Of a DNA stretch of 64,000 nt, positions 34,156 to 42,805 are shown piece after piece. The notes below the pieces were generated by a model. The model worked only from the letters and a program-made list of their open reading frames with translations. It was not told the DNA's origin and ran no database searches. The position numbers and the translations under genes were made by a program. Source of the DNA: CALBPI01 sp039815365 (GTDB lineage Bacteria > Pseudomonadota > Gammaproteobacteria > Steroidobacterales > Woeseiaceae); NCBI GenBank assembly GCA_039815365.1, contig JBCBZK010000001.1:1-64000 (forward strand). The letters run 5' to 3'. Position 1 is the first letter of the stretch, and every line of letters starts with the position of its first letter.

Positions 34156-34782
34156 ATGCAACGTCATTCCGCTTACGCCAAAGAAGGATTCTGGCTCTTC
34201 GCCGTCTGTGCCGTGATCGCGGTTGTCCTGGCGAAGTTTGCTGGCCCGTTTTGGGCGCTAGTGATGTTGCTACCGATGGGTTTGCTGATTGCCCTGTTTC
34301 AGGATCCGGTGCGCGACGTGCCGCTCAGACCGCTGGCCGTGTTGTCGCCCGTGGACGGCAAAGTCATTGATATCGGTTTATGTCGGTCTGGTTTGCTCGA
34401 CCGGCAATCGCTCAGGATGCGCATCAAAGTCAATCATTTCGGTGCTTACACCGTCCGGGCACCGGTGGAAGGCAAGTTGCTCGATCCGCGCGATAACGTC
34501 TCCGAGGGTTCGCGACTGACCGGTCGTGGAGGGATGTGGCTGCGTACCGATGAAGGCGACGATATTGTCGTCACGTTCGTAGGTCGCGGTATTTTTGGTG
34601 TGCCAAAGTCATTCCGCCGGTATGGCGAACGCGTTGGACACGGCCATCGTTGTGCGTTCCTGCGACTGGCACCAGTGTGTGAGGTTTACCTCCCTGAGAA
34701 TGCAATGCCACGGGTTCAGGTAGGTGACCCGGTATCGGCATCGGTCGATCCTTTGGCGCGCTTGCGGCGCGAAGAGCCATAA
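34156..34782 (+). CDS. Phosphatidylserine decarboxylase-like protein lacking catalytic residues
   Basis: A 208-residue protein with two N-terminal hydrophobic segments, then the PSD beta-fold: LSPVDGKVIDIG (Asp67 of the usual triad), KVNHFGAYTVRAPVEGKL, and a C-terminal GERVGHGH...EVYLPENA. The triad His of V-H-x-N-R-x-P is replaced by Tyr98 (AYTVRAP), and the Gly-Ser self-cleavage site that forms the pyruvoyl group (FGS before the VYLP strand) reads Ala172-Pro173. It therefore should not mature into an active decarboxylase. It lies 103 nt before pssA, whose product phosphatidylserine is the PSD substrate. A regulatory or lipid-binding role is inference. Confidence 0.75.
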   Translation: MQRHSAYAKEGFWLFAVCAVIAVVLAKFAGPFWALVMLLPMGLLIALFQDPVRDVPLRPLAVLSPVDGKVIDIGLCRSGLLDRQSLRMRIKVNHFGAYTVRAPVEGKLLDPRDNVSEGSRLTGRGGMWLRTDEGDDIVVTFVGRGIFGVPKSFRRYGERVGHGHRCAFLRLAPVCEVYLPENAMPRVQVGDPVSASVDPLARLRREEP

Positions 34783-34863
34783 CGGTGTTGCGCCCGTGAT
34801 TGCTTTCAATATCGCCCGTCGCACAGACGGTTTGGCCGCTTTGCCTAGCGTTTGTCGCGCTTG

Positions 34864-34925
34864 AAAAGGAACGAATGCTCATAGCGTGTCTAACGCGCTT
34901 CATGGCAAACTTAACGAGCTCATGA
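34864..34925 (+). promoter_or_regulatory. Possible leader peptide coupled to pssA
   Basis: AAAAGGA (34864-34870) precedes a 16-codon frame from ATG 34875 (MLIACLTRFMANLTSS) whose TGA (34923-34925) overlaps the preferred pssA ATG 34922 in ATGA. It is too short for family evidence and could be coincidental. Confidence 0.3.
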
Positions 34926-35785
34926 ATACTCCAGTGAAAGACGAAAAAGAACCTGTGCCAAAACGTGGCCGTGGCATTTACTTGCTGCCGAATCTGTTTA
35001 CCACGCTTGCGTTGTTTGCAGGGTTCTATGCCATTGTTGCGGCCATTGACGGCAACTTCGTCGGGGCTGGTGTTGCTGTTTTCGTCGCGATGGCGATGGA
35101 CGGACTGGATGGGCGTGTCGCGCGGCTCACCAGCACGCAGTCTGACTTCGGCAAAGAGTACGACAGCCTGTCTGACATGGTCAGCTTTGGTTTGGCGCCC
35201 GCTGTGGTTGTGTATCAATGGGGCGTTGCGCGCTTAACGGAATATTCTATCGCTTGGGGGCGTATCGGCTGGCTCGTCGCGTTCTTGTTCGCGGTAGCGG
35301 CGGCGCTGCGACTGGCGCGTTTCAATGCCGCGCCGCCATCCGTCGGCAAAGACTGGTTCCAGGGTTTGCCGAGCCCGTCCGCGGCGGCGCTCGTTGCTGC
35401 GTTCATTTGGCTGTGTGCGGATCATGACGTCGGCGGATTCCAAGGCTTGGTTGCCGCGTTTGTTGTCACGGCAACGGCAGGTGCGCTGATGGTGAGTAAC
35501 CTTCGGTACTACAGCTTCAAGAGTATCTCTCTTGCCGGGCGCGTGTCGTTTGCGTATTTACTGTTAGTGCCTTTGATTATTGCGTTGATCTCAATACATC
35601 CGCCGCTCGTTCTGTTTTTGCTGTTCCTGGGTTATGCCGCGTCAGGTCCGGTGTTGTGGTTTATGGCGAGTGAGCCGTCACGCATCGCAGTGCTTGATGA
35701 CGAAGATGATCTCGACGGTGACGAGCGGCACGCGGCTGGCGATGACAATCACAACGATGACGGTACCGATCACCGCGATGACTGA
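34922..35785 (+). CDS. pssA: CDP-diacylglycerol-serine O-phosphatidyltransferase
   Basis: Makes phosphatidylserine from CDP-diacylglycerol and serine in the inner membrane. The N-terminal signature RGIYLLPNLFTTLALFAGFY and the CDP-alcohol motif D-G-x2-A-R-x8-G-x3-D-x3-D (AMDGLDGRVARLTSTQSDFG, then KEYDSLSDM) are intact, with about eight hydrophobic segments. The C-terminus is a strongly acidic tail (DDEDDLDGDE...). ATG 34922 gives 287 residues and is coupled to a short upstream frame; GTG 34886 in the same frame is an alternative adding 12 residues. It overlaps the glycosylase gene by 8 nt. Confidence 0.95.
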   Translation: MNTPVKDEKEPVPKRGRGIYLLPNLFTTLALFAGFYAIVAAIDGNFVGAGVAVFVAMAMDGLDGRVARLTSTQSDFGKEYDSLSDMVSFGLAPAVVVYQWGVARLTEYSIAWGRIGWLVAFLFAVAAALRLARFNAAPPSVGKDWFQGLPSPSAAALVAAFIWLCADHDVGGFQGLVAAFVVTATAGALMVSNLRYYSFKSISLAGRVSFAYLLLVPLIIALISIHPPLVLFLLFLGYAASGPVLWFMASEPSRIAVLDDEDDLDGDERHAAGDDNHNDDGTDHRDD

Positions 35786-36560
35786 CAGGCTTGAAGAAAA
35801 TACGCGCAGAGCTTACTTGCGTGCGTTGGGCATGCCGGTCTGGATTGCGCGCGATGCTGTGCCATCAGACAGTACACCAGAGGGCGCAGATGTTGCGCTT
35901 GCTGTCGGCGGGCCAGCTACCGACGCGCCGACGCCTGTTGCTGACGTGTTGCCGAGCGACGCTGCCGGCGCTGATCGCAAGCCCGCGGATTCTGATGCGA
36001 GCGACATTTGGGCGCGTCTGGCTCATGACGTCAAGCGCTGCACGCAGTGTCGATTGCATGAAACACGCACCCAGGCAGTGTTCGGTAGCGGAGATCAACG
36101 CGCGTCCTTGATGGTTGTCGGTGAGGCGCCTGGGGCGGAAGAGGATCGGGTCGGCACACCCTTTGTTGGTCGCGCGGGCGACATGTTGACGGCGATGCTG
36201 CACGCGATCGGAATCTCGCGTGACGATGTGTACATCGCGAACGTGCTCAAGTGCCGTCCGCCACAAAATCGCGATCCGCGCCGCGATGAGCTCAGTCAGT
36301 GTCACGATTATCTGCAGCACCAGCTTGCGTTAGTGCAGCCGTCCGTGGTGATGGCAGTCGGTCGCATTGCCGCGCAGCGACTGCTGGATAATGACCTTCC
36401 GCTCGGGAAAATGCGCGGCGAGGAACATCACATTGGTGCGCGTCAGACACCGTTGGTCGTCACCTATCATCCTGCCTACTTGCTACGCACGCCTGCGCAG
36501 AAGGCGTTAGCGTGGCGTGACCTGAAGCGCGTCCGGGCGCTACTCGCGAGTGCGGCATGA
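35778..36560 (+). CDS. Uracil-DNA glycosylase, family 4 (Fe-S)
   Basis: Removes uracil from DNA in base excision repair. After a variable N-terminal region of about 80 residues rich in Ala/Asp, the catalytic domain has CTQCRLHETR (cluster cysteines), the active-site LMVVGEAPGAEEDRVGTPFV with GRAGDML, IANVLKCRPPQNRDP (third cysteine) and VVTYHPAYLLR. ATG 35778 overlaps the pssA stop and gives 260 residues. It is followed by rimI with a 4-nt overlap; the pssA-UDG-rimI-prfC order suggests one operon. Confidence 0.93.
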   Translation: MTDRLEENTRRAYLRALGMPVWIARDAVPSDSTPEGADVALAVGGPATDAPTPVADVLPSDAAGADRKPADSDASDIWARLAHDVKRCTQCRLHETRTQAVFGSGDQRASLMVVGEAPGAEEDRVGTPFVGRAGDMLTAMLHAIGISRDDVYIANVLKCRPPQNRDPRRDELSQCHDYLQHQLALVQPSVVMAVGRIAAQRLLDNDLPLGKMRGEEHHIGARQTPLVVTYHPAYLLRTPAQKALAWRDLKRVRALLASAA

Positions 36561-37024
36561 GCGTTGCTGGCAGAACCTTTGAGGTGAGCGTTCGGCGCAT
36601 GACGCACAACGATCTGCATGCCGTCAGCGAGATTGAACGGCAAAGCTATGGTTTTCCATGGAGCAGTGGCATTTTCCGGGACTGCCTGCTGGCTGGTTAC
36701 CATTGCATGGTCCTCGATTCAGACCGCGAGATTCGCGCCTACGGGATTCTATCGGTCGCAGCAGGTGAGGCTCACGTGCTCAACATCTGTGTAGCAGCTG
36801 CGTTTCGTCGTCAGGGTTACGGCGTGCGGTTGCTACATGCGCTGATCGACCAAGCGCGTAAGTCACGAGTGAAGCGGGTGTTCCTTGAAGTACGGCCGTC
36901 GAATTTGTCTGCGACCAGCATGTACAAGGGTATCGGTTTCACCACCGTCGGCCGTCGTGTGGGTTACTACAAAGCCGCTAACGACACACGCGAGGATGCG
37001 CTCGTGCTTGGGCTTGATCTGTGA
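36557..37024 (+). CDS. rimI: Ribosomal protein S18-alanine N-acetyltransferase
   Basis: GNAT acetyltransferase of 155 residues, expected to acetylate the N-terminus of ribosomal protein S18. The GNAT fold is clear: VRRMTHNDLHAVSEIERQSY at the start, the acetyl-CoA loop VAAAFRRQGYGVRLLHALID (R-x2-G-x-G/A), and FLEVRPSNLSATSMYKGIGF followed by GRRVGYY, all typical of RimI. The first 8 residues vary. It shares ATGA with the glycosylase upstream and GTGA with prfC downstream. Confidence 0.9.
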   Translation: MSVAGRTFEVSVRRMTHNDLHAVSEIERQSYGFPWSSGIFRDCLLAGYHCMVLDSDREIRAYGILSVAAGEAHVLNICVAAAFRRQGYGVRLLHALIDQARKSRVKRVFLEVRPSNLSATSMYKGIGFTTVGRRVGYYKAANDTREDALVLGLDL

Positions 37025-38610
37025 GCGCCGCAACTGCGTTGCAAACTGAAGTCGATCGTCGCCGCACGTTCGCGATTATTTCGCACCCTGATGCGGGCAA
37101 GACAACGCTGACAGAGAAACTCCTGTTGTTCGGCGGCGCGATTCAACTTGCCGGTACCGTGAAAGGGCGCAAGGCGAGTCGACATGCGACCTCTGACTGG
37201 ATGAAGCTTGAGCAGGAGCGGGGCATTTCGGTGACGTCGTCTGTCATGCAGTTTCCGTTCGAAGGTCATGTCGTCAATTTGCTCGACACGCCAGGTCACG
37301 AAGATTTTTCTGAAGATACCTATCGCACGCTCACCGCCGTTGATTCGGCGATGATGGTGATCGATTGCGCCAAAGGTGTTGAGAAACGTACGATCAAATT
37401 AATGGAGGTGTGTCGCCTGCGCGATACGCCGATCGTCACGTTCATCAACAAGCTGGATCGCGAAGGTCGTGAACCTATCGAGTTGCTGGATGAGATCGAG
37501 TCTGTTCTCGGTATCGTTTGTTCACCGGTAACGTGGCCTATTGGTATGGGTCGTGAATTGCTCGGCGTCTACCATATTCCGGAAAACCGTATCTATCGCT
37601 ATATTCCGGACGACAAACATCGCGCTGGCGATACGCAGGTGATTGATGATCTTGCTTCGGACGAGGCGCGCGAGTTACTTGGCGATCGCTGGCAAGACTT
37701 TTGTGATGAGATTGAATTGATTGAGGGCGTCTACCCGCCCTTCGAGCGCGAAGCGTATCTCGCGGCGACGCAGACTCCTGTGTATTTCGGATCGGCGATC
37801 AGCAATTTCGGTGTTCGGGAGTTGCTCGAAGGGTTTGTCGCCAACGCGCCACTACCCCAGCCGCGTGAAGCCGAGGAGCGTTTGGTTCAGCCGGGCGAGG
37901 AGAGCCTGACAGGATTTGTGTTCAAAATTCAGGCGAATATGGACCCCGGCCATCGCGACCGCATTGCGTTCATGCGCGTGTGTTCAGGCCGTTTCCGTCC
38001 GGGAATGAAATTAAAGAGCATGCGGCTTGGCAAGGACATCAAGATCCCGGAGGCGATTACCTTCATGGCCGCAGACCGGCAGCACACTGACAATGCCGTC
38101 GCCGGCGATATTATAGGCGTACACAATCACGGCACGATCAATATTGGTGACAGTTTTGCCGAACACGACGCCGTCAACTTTACCGGTATCCCAAGCTTCG
38201 CCCCGGAGATTTTCAGGCGCGCGATGTTGCGTGATCCACTGCGTCTTAAAGCGTTGAACAAAGGCCTTGCCCAGCTGTGTGAGGAGGGCGCGACCCAATT
38301 GTTCAAACCGCTGCGCAACAACGACTTGATTCTCGGCGCTGTTGGCATACTGCAGTTCGATGTCGTTGCCCATCGCCTGAAGGAAGAGTACGGCGTTGAG
38401 TGTCAGTTCGAGTCTGTAAACGTCTACAGCGCACGCTGGGTACACTGCAGTGATCCAAAGATGCTGGACGAGTTTCGACGCAAGGCACACGATAACCTTG
38501 CCGTTGATCATAGCGATGCACTGGTGTATGTGGCGCCAACCCGCGTCAACTTGCAGCTGACAGAGGAGCGCTGGCCTGATGTGGAGTTCCGGGCGACGCG
38601 CGAACTGTGA
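37021..38610 (+). CDS. prfC: Peptide chain release factor 3
   Basis: GTPase that removes RF1/RF2 from the ribosome after peptide release. The 529 residues include G1 ISHPDAGKTTLTEKLLLFGG, switch region RGISVTSSVMQFPF, G3 DTPGHEDFSEDTYRTL and G4 NKLDRE, followed by the RF3-specific domains (TGFVFKIQANMDPGHRDRIA, GVECQFESVNVYSARWV). Start GTG 37021 is fixed by the overlap with the rimI stop. Its own stop overlaps the GTG of the MFS permease by 4 nt. Confidence 0.98.
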   Translation: MSAATALQTEVDRRRTFAIISHPDAGKTTLTEKLLLFGGAIQLAGTVKGRKASRHATSDWMKLEQERGISVTSSVMQFPFEGHVVNLLDTPGHEDFSEDTYRTLTAVDSAMMVIDCAKGVEKRTIKLMEVCRLRDTPIVTFINKLDREGREPIELLDEIESVLGIVCSPVTWPIGMGRELLGVYHIPENRIYRYIPDDKHRAGDTQVIDDLASDEARELLGDRWQDFCDEIELIEGVYPPFEREAYLAATQTPVYFGSAISNFGVRELLEGFVANAPLPQPREAEERLVQPGEESLTGFVFKIQANMDPGHRDRIAFMRVCSGRFRPGMKLKSMRLGKDIKIPEAITFMAADRQHTDNAVAGDIIGVHNHGTINIGDSFAEHDAVNFTGIPSFAPEIFRRAMLRDPLRLKALNKGLAQLCEEGATQLFKPLRNNDLILGAVGILQFDVVAHRLKEEYGVECQFESVNVYSARWVHCSDPKMLDEFRRKAHDNLAVDHSDALVYVAPTRVNLQLTEERWPDVEFRATREL

Positions 38611-39869
38611 GTAGAGTCATGCGCCGACCGGTGATCGGCTGGGCGCTCTACGATTGTGCGAATTCCGCATTCGCGTTGTCAGTCATCACGACGTTTTATC
38701 CGCTGTTCTTCAGAAGCGCATGGAGTACGGGTGCTGATGCGTCTGATATTACCTCCCGACTTGCGCTAGGCACGGCGGCGGCGAGTTTGATCGTCGCCTT
38801 TATCGCGCCAGTGCTCGGCGCTATCGCTGACAAAGGTGGTAGCCGAAAACGTTTCCTGATGGGGTTCACGATTCTCGCCGCTGCCTCGACTGGCGGCTTG
38901 TTTTTCGTCGCGGCAGGCATGTGGCAGGTTGCGCTCGGCTTGTACGCGATGGCGCTGATCGGATTCTATAGCGCGAATACGTTTTACGATTCCCTGCTCA
39001 TAGATATTGCAGCGAGACCTGAATTCGAGCGCGTGTCTGCGTTCGGTTTCGGTGTGGGTTATTTCGGCAGCGCATTGCTGCTCACATTTAATGTTTACAT
39101 GGTGAGCAACCCGACGGTTTTTGGATTTGCAGATGCATCCACGGCAATACGGGCGGCATTCGTCGGAGTTGCGATCTGGTGGGCGCTGTTCACGATTCCA
39201 CTGATGCTGCTGGTTAAAGAAACGCCTGGCGAGAGCCTCGGTTGGAAGCAATCAGTACGCGAGGGTTATCGCAGTCTGTGGTCGACACTGCGCAGTGTGC
39301 GGCAGTATCGCGAAGTCATGGTGTTTCTGGGCGCGTACTGGTTGTATATCGACGGTGTTCATACATTGATATTGATGGCTACCGATTTTGGCGCGCGGCT
39401 TGAGTTTGGACGCGAAGACTTGATCAAGGCCATCCTGATTACCAACTTTGTCGGCGCACCCGCAACCATCGGTTTTGGGTATATGGGTAAGCGCATCGGT
39501 GCCAAGCGCGCGATCTACGTTGGCATCAGTGTCTACATCCTGATTTCGTTGTGGGGACTGATGCTGGAAGAAGTCTGGCAGTTCTATGCGATGGCGATTG
39601 GTATCGGGTTTGTGCAGGGTGGTGTTCAGAGCATGAGTCGAGCTCTGTATGCGCGCTTGGTACCCGCTGAGAAAGCCTCCGAATTTTTTGGCTTTTACAG
39701 CATGCTGGGCAAGTTCGCGGCGATTCTCGGTCCCTTGATGATCGGCATTCTTGCGCAGTTCAGTGACGATCCCCGGGTGAGCATTTTCGCGATAGTGCCA
39801 TTGTTTATCGGCGGGTTGTTGTTGCTCTCTCGCGTGCGGGTTGCGAGCGACGCCGCCAACGCCGGTTGA
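38607..39869 (+). CDS. MFS permease, UMF1/Atg22-like family
   Basis: A 420-residue major-facilitator-type membrane protein with 11-12 hydrophobic segments. The N-terminal WALYDCANSAFALSVITTFY and PVLGAIADKGGSRKRFLMGF are typical of the UMF1 (Atg22-like) group; substrates of bacterial members are unknown to me. Start GTG 38607 overlaps prfC; ATG 38619 four codons in is an alternative. The last 65 nt overlap the convergent transglutaminase gene, coding on both strands. Confidence 0.87.
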   Translation: MSRVMRRPVIGWALYDCANSAFALSVITTFYPLFFRSAWSTGADASDITSRLALGTAAASLIVAFIAPVLGAIADKGGSRKRFLMGFTILAAASTGGLFFVAAGMWQVALGLYAMALIGFYSANTFYDSLLIDIAARPEFERVSAFGFGVGYFGSALLLTFNVYMVSNPTVFGFADASTAIRAAFVGVAIWWALFTIPLMLLVKETPGESLGWKQSVREGYRSLWSTLRSVRQYREVMVFLGAYWLYIDGVHTLILMATDFGARLEFGREDLIKAILITNFVGAPATIGFGYMGKRIGAKRAIYVGISVYILISLWGLMLEEVWQFYAMAIGIGFVQGGVQSMSRALYARLVPAEKASEFFGFYSMLGKFAAILGPLMIGILAQFSDDPRVSIFAIVPLFIGGLLLLSRVRVASDAANAG

Positions 39870-41814
39870 GTTTCCAGCCGATGTTGCCGAGTGTGGCAAC
39901 GACGCGTTTACTGCGTTGCTGTTGACCCGCATAGCGCCAGTACAAATAATCATGCGTTATCTGGTGTATTCGCTGCGCATCGTCCGGAAACTGCTCGGCT
40001 GCACGTTTGGCGTACGCTAATGGTGCTTCGCCGGTGAAGCCCGGCAGGCCCAGTTTCCGCTGAAGTTTCAGATAGGAGCGATAGGCCTTATCGCGACGCG
40101 GTGGCAAGTGTCGATACCATAGCCACAGGCTGAGTGTCGTCATCAGCGAAACCAGCACGATTGCCATAATCGCCGTCAGGTCTTTCCAACCCGCGTCTTT
40201 CAACCCGAGCCGTTCCATCAGATTTTTTTGATTCTCCGGGCCAAAACCCAATACCCATTCGTCCCAGCGTGCATTCGCCATATCCCAAGCCAACTGCATG
40301 CGCTCGACCAATGGGACAGTAAAATTGCCCGGGCTACGTTCGCCGATTTGTCGCAGCGCCGAATCGAGATTGCGTTCGATACGCTCCGGCGCAACGGCGG
40401 CGGTTGGGTCGACGCGTATCCAACCTTTACCGGCAACCCAGATTTCGGTCCATGCATGCGCATCTGACTGGCGCACGATCCAATAATCACTCAATGAGTT
40501 TAGGGTACCGCCTTGATAGCCTGCGACCACACGCGCCGGGATGCCGGCAGCGCGCATCAAGAACGCAAACGCAGACGCGTAGTGTTCGCAGAAACCGCGG
40601 CGTGTCGAAAATAAAAACTCATCGACGGACTCGCGCCCGAGTGCGGGTGGCGACAACGTGTAGAAAAAAGGTTCTTCGGTGAAGTATTCAAGCACACGCG
40701 CGGCAAAGGCCTCAGGCGATCCTGCAAGGGCACTTTCACGCTCAGCGAACGCTCGGGCCTCTGGGTTGGAATCGGGCGGCAGTTGCTTGTAGATGCCCTG
40801 AGATCGGCGTGGCAGCGTCGCATTGGCACGATATTGGACGACGGAACGAACGCTGTATTCGAACAGATCGTCTACCGGTTTGCGGCGTTGCAGAGTTTGC
40901 CCGCCGGTGGCGTAGATGCCTTTTCCGCTCCAGCTAACCGGCATATCAAGCGCGTACAGCCAGTGTTGGTTGGTGGGCTCCATCGTGATCGTGTAGTCGG
41001 CGCGGTTACCGCGACGCGTGATCGTATCCTTACGGGCTTGCGTGAAACGCGGTTCATCGGCTGACCAACTGCGTCCGTCAAAACGTTGCATGATGATCGC
41101 CCGCCAATAGAGCTGTTGACGCGATGGCGGAAATGAGTCAAAGCGAACACGGAATGCAACCGCTTGCGATTCGCTCAGCGACGAAATGTCCCCAGGGCTC
41201 ATCGTGCTGCTCAGCCCGGTATTCGCGCTGCCGGTTTGCGTGGGAATTGCCCAGAATGGCCCCGGAACGCGTGGAAACAGGATCCACATGGCAAGTAGCA
41301 CGGGCAGTGCGAATGATACGGTTTTGATCGCTTCGCGCAGATACCATCGGCGTGGGCGCGGTGCACCCTGACGCGACACTGCCATCCACGCGGCCATCGC
41401 TAACGTGTAACTGCTGATCAGATAGACGATTGACCACAGGTGTTGTTCGTCAAGGAACGTCGCAAGGATCAGAAACAGACATATGAACAACACGACAAAC
41501 TGGTCACGTTGAGAGCGTGTCTCAAGAAGCTTCAGCGCTGCCATGACGCACAACAATGCGCTGCCTGGGGCTACGCCATTGATGCTTCCATAAGTCTGCA
41601 ACACACCGATAAAGCACAGCACGCCAATGGGTGTTCGCACCCATCCGGGTGTCAACCGTGCGCGACGCACCTCTCCCAACCAACGAACGAGCGCGCAGCC
41701 AACGATCAGTACGGTAATCCATATCGGTTTGGTCAGTACCTGCGGTGCGTAGGCGACTAGCAGCGCTGGAATGGTCCACGCAAGTGTGTGACGTAACCTT
41801 CCGTCACTATGCAT
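39805..41814 (-). CDS. tgpA: DUF3488 transglutaminase-like membrane protein, TgpA type
   Basis: A 669-residue inner-membrane protein. About seven N-terminal hydrophobic segments (to residue about 200) are followed by a periplasmic transglutaminase-like domain with the Cys-His-Asp triad in RRGFCEHYASAFAFLMRAAG, QSDAHAWTEIW and WIRVDPTAAV, then one more transmembrane helix (LTAIMAIVLVSLMTTLSLWL) and a basic cytoplasmic tail containing a DUF4129-like region. It closes a moxR-DUF58-tgpA cassette. ATG 41814 is preferred over 41853 because it leaves only an 8-nt overlap with DUF58. The acyl substrate is unknown. Confidence 0.9.
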   Translation of the reverse strand: MHSDGRLRHTLAWTIPALLVAYAPQVLTKPIWITVLIVGCALVRWLGEVRRARLTPGWVRTPIGVLCFIGVLQTYGSINGVAPGSALLCVMAALKLLETRSQRDQFVVLFICLFLILATFLDEQHLWSIVYLISSYTLAMAAWMAVSRQGAPRPRRWYLREAIKTVSFALPVLLAMWILFPRVPGPFWAIPTQTGSANTGLSSTMSPGDISSLSESQAVAFRVRFDSFPPSRQQLYWRAIIMQRFDGRSWSADEPRFTQARKDTITRRGNRADYTITMEPTNQHWLYALDMPVSWSGKGIYATGGQTLQRRKPVDDLFEYSVRSVVQYRANATLPRRSQGIYKQLPPDSNPEARAFAERESALAGSPEAFAARVLEYFTEEPFFYTLSPPALGRESVDEFLFSTRRGFCEHYASAFAFLMRAAGIPARVVAGYQGGTLNSLSDYWIVRQSDAHAWTEIWVAGKGWIRVDPTAAVAPERIERNLDSALRQIGERSPGNFTVPLVERMQLAWDMANARWDEWVLGFGPENQKNLMERLGLKDAGWKDLTAIMAIVLVSLMTTLSLWLWYRHLPPRRDKAYRSYLKLQRKLGLPGFTGEAPLAYAKRAAEQFPDDAQRIHQITHDYLYWRYAGQQQRSKRVVATLGNIGWKLNRRWRRRSQPARERATTTRR

Positions 41815-42805
41815 GTGAGCTGACAGCCGTTGGCACTCTCGCGAGTGCATCAAGGCAGCGGTTTCGATGAGCGCTACCTCGGCCTGGTGCTATTTCTGAA
41901 CCGCCAACCCGCAATCCATAATCATCGCCGCTGCTCGCAGCATCAAGCACCCACCGCGCCATAATGCCGAGCGCAGTTTCTGTATCGACGTTCGACAACG
42001 CGGCATCGTCAATCCAGGCGCGCGATGCGTTGCTGCCGCTAAAATGTCGCGACATCATCGTGTCGCTGCGCGCATAGGCTTTCCACGCGATTTTACGCGG
42101 TGAATCGCCAGGTTGATATTCGCGAAGACCGGCGAATTCATCATCCCCGCCGGTACCGTTTTCGCCAGCCTCATTACTTGCGGTTGATGGCAACGGCGGC
42201 GCGTTGTCGGCGGGTTTCGGCCAGACCAGAATCTCGCAGTCCATGTACAACCACGCCCACGTATGCAACAGCATCAATGGAAACGTCGTTTGCAGTCCGA
42301 TGCGTTCGATGCGCAGCACGCCACGGGTTTGGGTTGGCATGTTCAGTCGAACCGCTCGCGATGTATCTGGCGGGATATCTATGCTGGCGCTGGTGTGCCG
42401 ATTCAGTTTGCCGACGACGTCGAAGCGCGGGCTTGCCGACGGATTGTGTAATGTCAGGTCAAGCTGCGCAGTTTCGCCGGCGAACACGGACGTGCTGTGC
42501 ACGCGCACCACTGTGATACCGGCAAGATTCTGATGGCAGCGGTGCATGCTGATCAGTCCGGTCGCCGCGACCATGAAGGTAAGTGCGAAGCCCATTGAGT
42601 TGTTGTAGTTCATCGCGCCTAACAACATGGCGAAACACACGAAGGCGAGTGTGATGCCCACGCGCGTCGGCAAGATGTAGAGACGTTTGGAGCGCAGCGT
42701 AAATGGCGCACTGTCCTTGCCCTGGCGTTTTTTGATCCAGCGCGACAGACGCTGCTCAAACGGCTTGCGTAGCGCGTTACGGGATCGCGACAGCGTCGAG
42801 AACAT
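41807..42805 (-). CDS. DUF58 family protein
   Basis: A 332-residue protein with two N-terminal hydrophobic segments (VGITLAFVCFAMLLGAM, FALTFMVAATGLISMH) and a cytosolic DUF58 domain whose signature is LREYQPGDSPRKIAWKAYAR followed by MMSRHFSG. DUF58 proteins work with MoxR AAA+ ATPases in poorly defined chaperone or assembly roles. ATG 42805 is chosen because the alternative start at 42898 would overlap moxR by about 120 nt; with 42805 the overlap is 29 nt. Confidence 0.88.
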   Translation of the reverse strand: MFSTLSRSRNALRKPFEQRLSRWIKKRQGKDSAPFTLRSKRLYILPTRVGITLAFVCFAMLLGAMNYNNSMGFALTFMVAATGLISMHRCHQNLAGITVVRVHSTSVFAGETAQLDLTLHNPSASPRFDVVGKLNRHTSASIDIPPDTSRAVRLNMPTQTRGVLRIERIGLQTTFPLMLLHTWAWLYMDCEILVWPKPADNAPPLPSTASNEAGENGTGGDDEFAGLREYQPGDSPRKIAWKAYARSDTMMSRHFSGSNASRAWIDDAALSNVDTETALGIMARWVLDAASSGDDYGLRVGGSEIAPGRGSAHRNRCLDALARVPTAVSSHA

